A DNA stretch of 64,000 bases. Origin: JAVJRN01 sp040218415 (lineage in GTDB: Bacteria > Bacteroidota > Bacteroidia > Cytophagales > Cyclobacteriaceae). How positions within the stretch are numbered: position 1 is the first letter of the stretch; each line of letters opens with the position of its first letter. The notes beneath the pieces were generated by a model. The model was given only the letters and a program-made list of their open reading frames with translations, was not told the DNA's origin and searched no databases. This document shows positions 62,630 to 64,000 of the stretch, piece by piece. Made by a program: the position numbers and the translations under genes. The stretch covers positions 248,001-312,000 of the forward strand of contig JAVJRN010000079.1 in the NCBI GenBank assembly GCA_040218415.1. The letters run 5' to 3'.

Positions 62630-63556
62630 CTACTTGAAAATAAATGTCTCGAATTTTGCTTCCTGATCTACTTTACCTCGATACATTCCTTCCGAATTAA
62701 AAGAAAAAACTACCTCTCCTTTAATATCAATGCCAATAATTCCTCCTTCACCCCCCATTTGGACGAGTTGATCAAGTACTACTTTATCAGATGCTTCTTG
62801 CAAACTCATGTCACTGTACTTATACACTGAAGCGATTTCATGGGCGGTGACATTTCTAAGAAAGTACTCACCATAACCTGTGGCAGAAATGGCACAGGAC
62901 GTATTATTTGCGTAGCAACCAGAACCGATAATGGAGCTGTCTCCTACTCTTCCGTATTTTTTATTAGTCAATCCTCCTGTAGAAGTAGCCGCCGCTATAT
63001 TTCCATGTTGATCTAAAGCCACAGCTCCAACTGTACCGAATTTCCTGTCTCCATCATGATCCAAAACTGCTTCACCACCATTCTCCATCACATTAAGCAG
63101 CTGTCTTTCTCTGAATTCCGTATCAAAATAAGAAGGATCAACCTGCTGGATCTTATGGTCCTTTGCATATCGCTCGGCTCCTTCACCAATCAAATACACG
63201 AACTGCTCATCGTGAAGAATGGTCTTGCAAAGGGAAATAGGATTCTTAATAGTGCTTATCCCTGCTACGGCTCCTGCATTTAATGTTTTGCCGCACATAA
63301 TGGAAGCTTCCAGCTCATGTGACTTATCGTTGGTATATACCGAGCCCTTTCCAGCATTGAACAACGGACTATCTTCCATTGAAACTACTGCCGCTTCTGT
63401 TGCTTCGAGCGCGGTTCCCCCTTTTTGCAAAACCGCATACCCTGCTACCAGAGCATCATGGAGTGCTAACTTATACTGTCTTTCTTTTTCTTTATCTATT
63501 TGAGACTTAAGAAGTGTACCCGCGCCACCATGGATGGCCAGAACAAATTTTTTCAT
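62630..63556 (-). CDS. iaaA: Isoaspartyl peptidase / plant-type L-asparaginase (Ntn hydrolase)
   Basis: A 308-residue Ntn hydrolase precursor. Autocleavage is expected between Gly174 and Thr175 in KFGTVGAVA, making Thr175 the nucleophile. It also has Arg203 and Asp206 in GRVGDS and ATGYGE (225-230) for substrate binding. It has no signal peptide, so it works in the cytoplasm. These enzymes split beta-aspartyl dipeptides such as beta-Asp-Arg. Placed convergent with yfcC, it completes the pathway by releasing Asp and Arg. Confidence 0.93.
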   Translation of the reverse strand: MKKFVLAIHGGAGTLLKSQIDKEKERQYKLALHDALVAGYAVLQKGGTALEATEAAVVSMEDSPLFNAGKGSVYTNDKSHELEASIMCGKTLNAGAVAGISTIKNPISLCKTILHDEQFVYLIGEGAERYAKDHKIQQVDPSYFDTEFRERQLLNVMENGGEAVLDHDGDRKFGTVGAVALDQHGNIAAATSTGGLTNKKYGRVGDSSIIGSGCYANNTSCAISATGYGEYFLRNVTAHEIASVYKYSDMSLQEASDKVVLDQLVQMGGEGGIIGIDIKGEVVFSFNSEGMYRGKVDQEAKFETFIFK

Positions 63557-63749
63557 GAAAAGTGTAATTATTAGGTAAATATTTGATTACAAAGGCTTTA
63601 CGCCTTACCTAACAATTAAAGATTGGCTGTAGATTGAGGTCTACAATAAGATTGATTCCGTGGACGATCACTAATTTTATATTTTACCTAAATATAAAAA
63701 AAAATACGTTTCTGAGTTCAATAATATCCTTTTAACCTTGATGAATCAT

Positions 63750-64000
63750 TCATTTACCCACGAGCACTGAGGTGATCTCATTCAGTTTTTCAACCTTGGA
63801 TTTAAAGTCCCCTTTTAACCGATCTCTTATAAACTTTAACTTATTCAAAAGCTCCGGTGTATCGTCGGGAAGGGCTTCTTCCAGAACTTCTCTAAATCTT
63901 TTGGCAAAAGTCGGAGACTTTCCATTGGTACTTATTCCAATTTTTAAATCTCCTTTTTTCACAGTAGATCCGAGATAAAAATCACATAAAGAAGGCGTAT
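63750..64000 (-). CDS. Siroheme synthase N-terminal domain (Met8/CysG-type), cut by window edge
   Basis: The C-terminal 83 or so codons of a precorrin-2 dehydrogenase/sirohydrochlorin ferrochelatase. The visible part has LGSTVKKGDLKIGISTNGKSPTFAKRFRE, the substrate-binding signature of the family, and a helical C-terminus. The frame continues beyond the right edge (5' side missing), so an internal GTG at 63962 is not the start. The protein ends without a uroporphyrinogen methyltransferase domain, so it is the single-domain Met8 type. Confidence 0.88.
   Translation of the reverse strand, partial: TPSLCDFYLGSTVKKGDLKIGISTNGKSPTFAKRFREVLEEALPDDTPELLNKLKFIRDRLKGDFKSKVEKLNEITSVLVGK

Overview
The window is a 64 kb piece of an AT-rich Bacteroidota chromosome, most likely from the order Cytophagales (genus not determinable). 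The evidence is a SusC/SusD pair, a type IX secretion C-terminal sorting domain on a secreted peptidase, promoter boxes of the Bacteroidota TAnnTTTG type, a fused alpha/beta 2-oxoacid dehydrogenase E1, an ExbB-(small membrane protein)-ExbD-ExbD operon and several DUFs typical of the phylum. Gene density is high. I see no insertion sequences, prophage or CRISPR array. || Layout. 1-8.7 kb: 5' part of the fused isobutyryl-CoA mutase IcmF (cut by the window edge), a membrane-anchored patatin, an alpha/beta hydrolase, a PAS histidine kinase with no ATG start and an 18-bp inverted repeat over its 5' end, and a glucan phosphorylase-family protein lacking the PLP lysine. 9-20 kb: MFS transporter with an overlapping HsdR_N-domain ORF, alanine dehydrogenase, fused E1, lipoproteins, an orphan LuxE-like enzyme, a NtrC-type regulator without DNA-binding domain, RNase P RNA and a photolyase. 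20-28 kb: TamB, tsaD-smpB, and the TolQ/TolR-like proton-channel operon. 28-44 kb: tRNA-Ser(GGA), then mostly housekeeping genes (ansA, tatD, polysaccharide deacetylase, SpoIIE-type phosphatase, GT2 and flippase-like protein, ruvC, greA, mgtE, rsmA, pdxA) and a yceD-rpmF-fabH-efp-accB-accC lipid/translation cluster. || 44.4-48.2 kb (minus strand) is a tight six-gene operon: a DUF3109 protein, a Ras/Rab-like small GTPase, a LytTR protein, a coiled-coil protein, a roadblock/longin-like protein and a membrane-anchored peptidoglycan-binding protein. It looks like an uncharacterised GTPase switch linked to the cell envelope. || 51.2-63.6 kb is the most distinctive region and reads as a dedicated utilisation locus for cyanophycin (multi-L-arginyl-poly-L-aspartate) or a similar isoaspartyl polymer. 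It holds a T9SS-secreted cyanophycinase-family peptidase, a SusC/SusD outer-membrane import pair, two PKD plus YWTD-propeller lipoproteins, a second exported cyanophycinase, a YfcC-family inner-membrane carrier and a convergent cytoplasmic isoaspartyl peptidase. Two tiny ORFs, one upstream of the first peptidase and one upstream of susC, both end in the residues NLQPIFNC. Their codons differ only at synonymous positions, and each is followed by a predicted RNA hairpin, so they look like conserved leader peptides controlling this locus. The window ends inside a Met8/CysG-type siroheme synthase gene.
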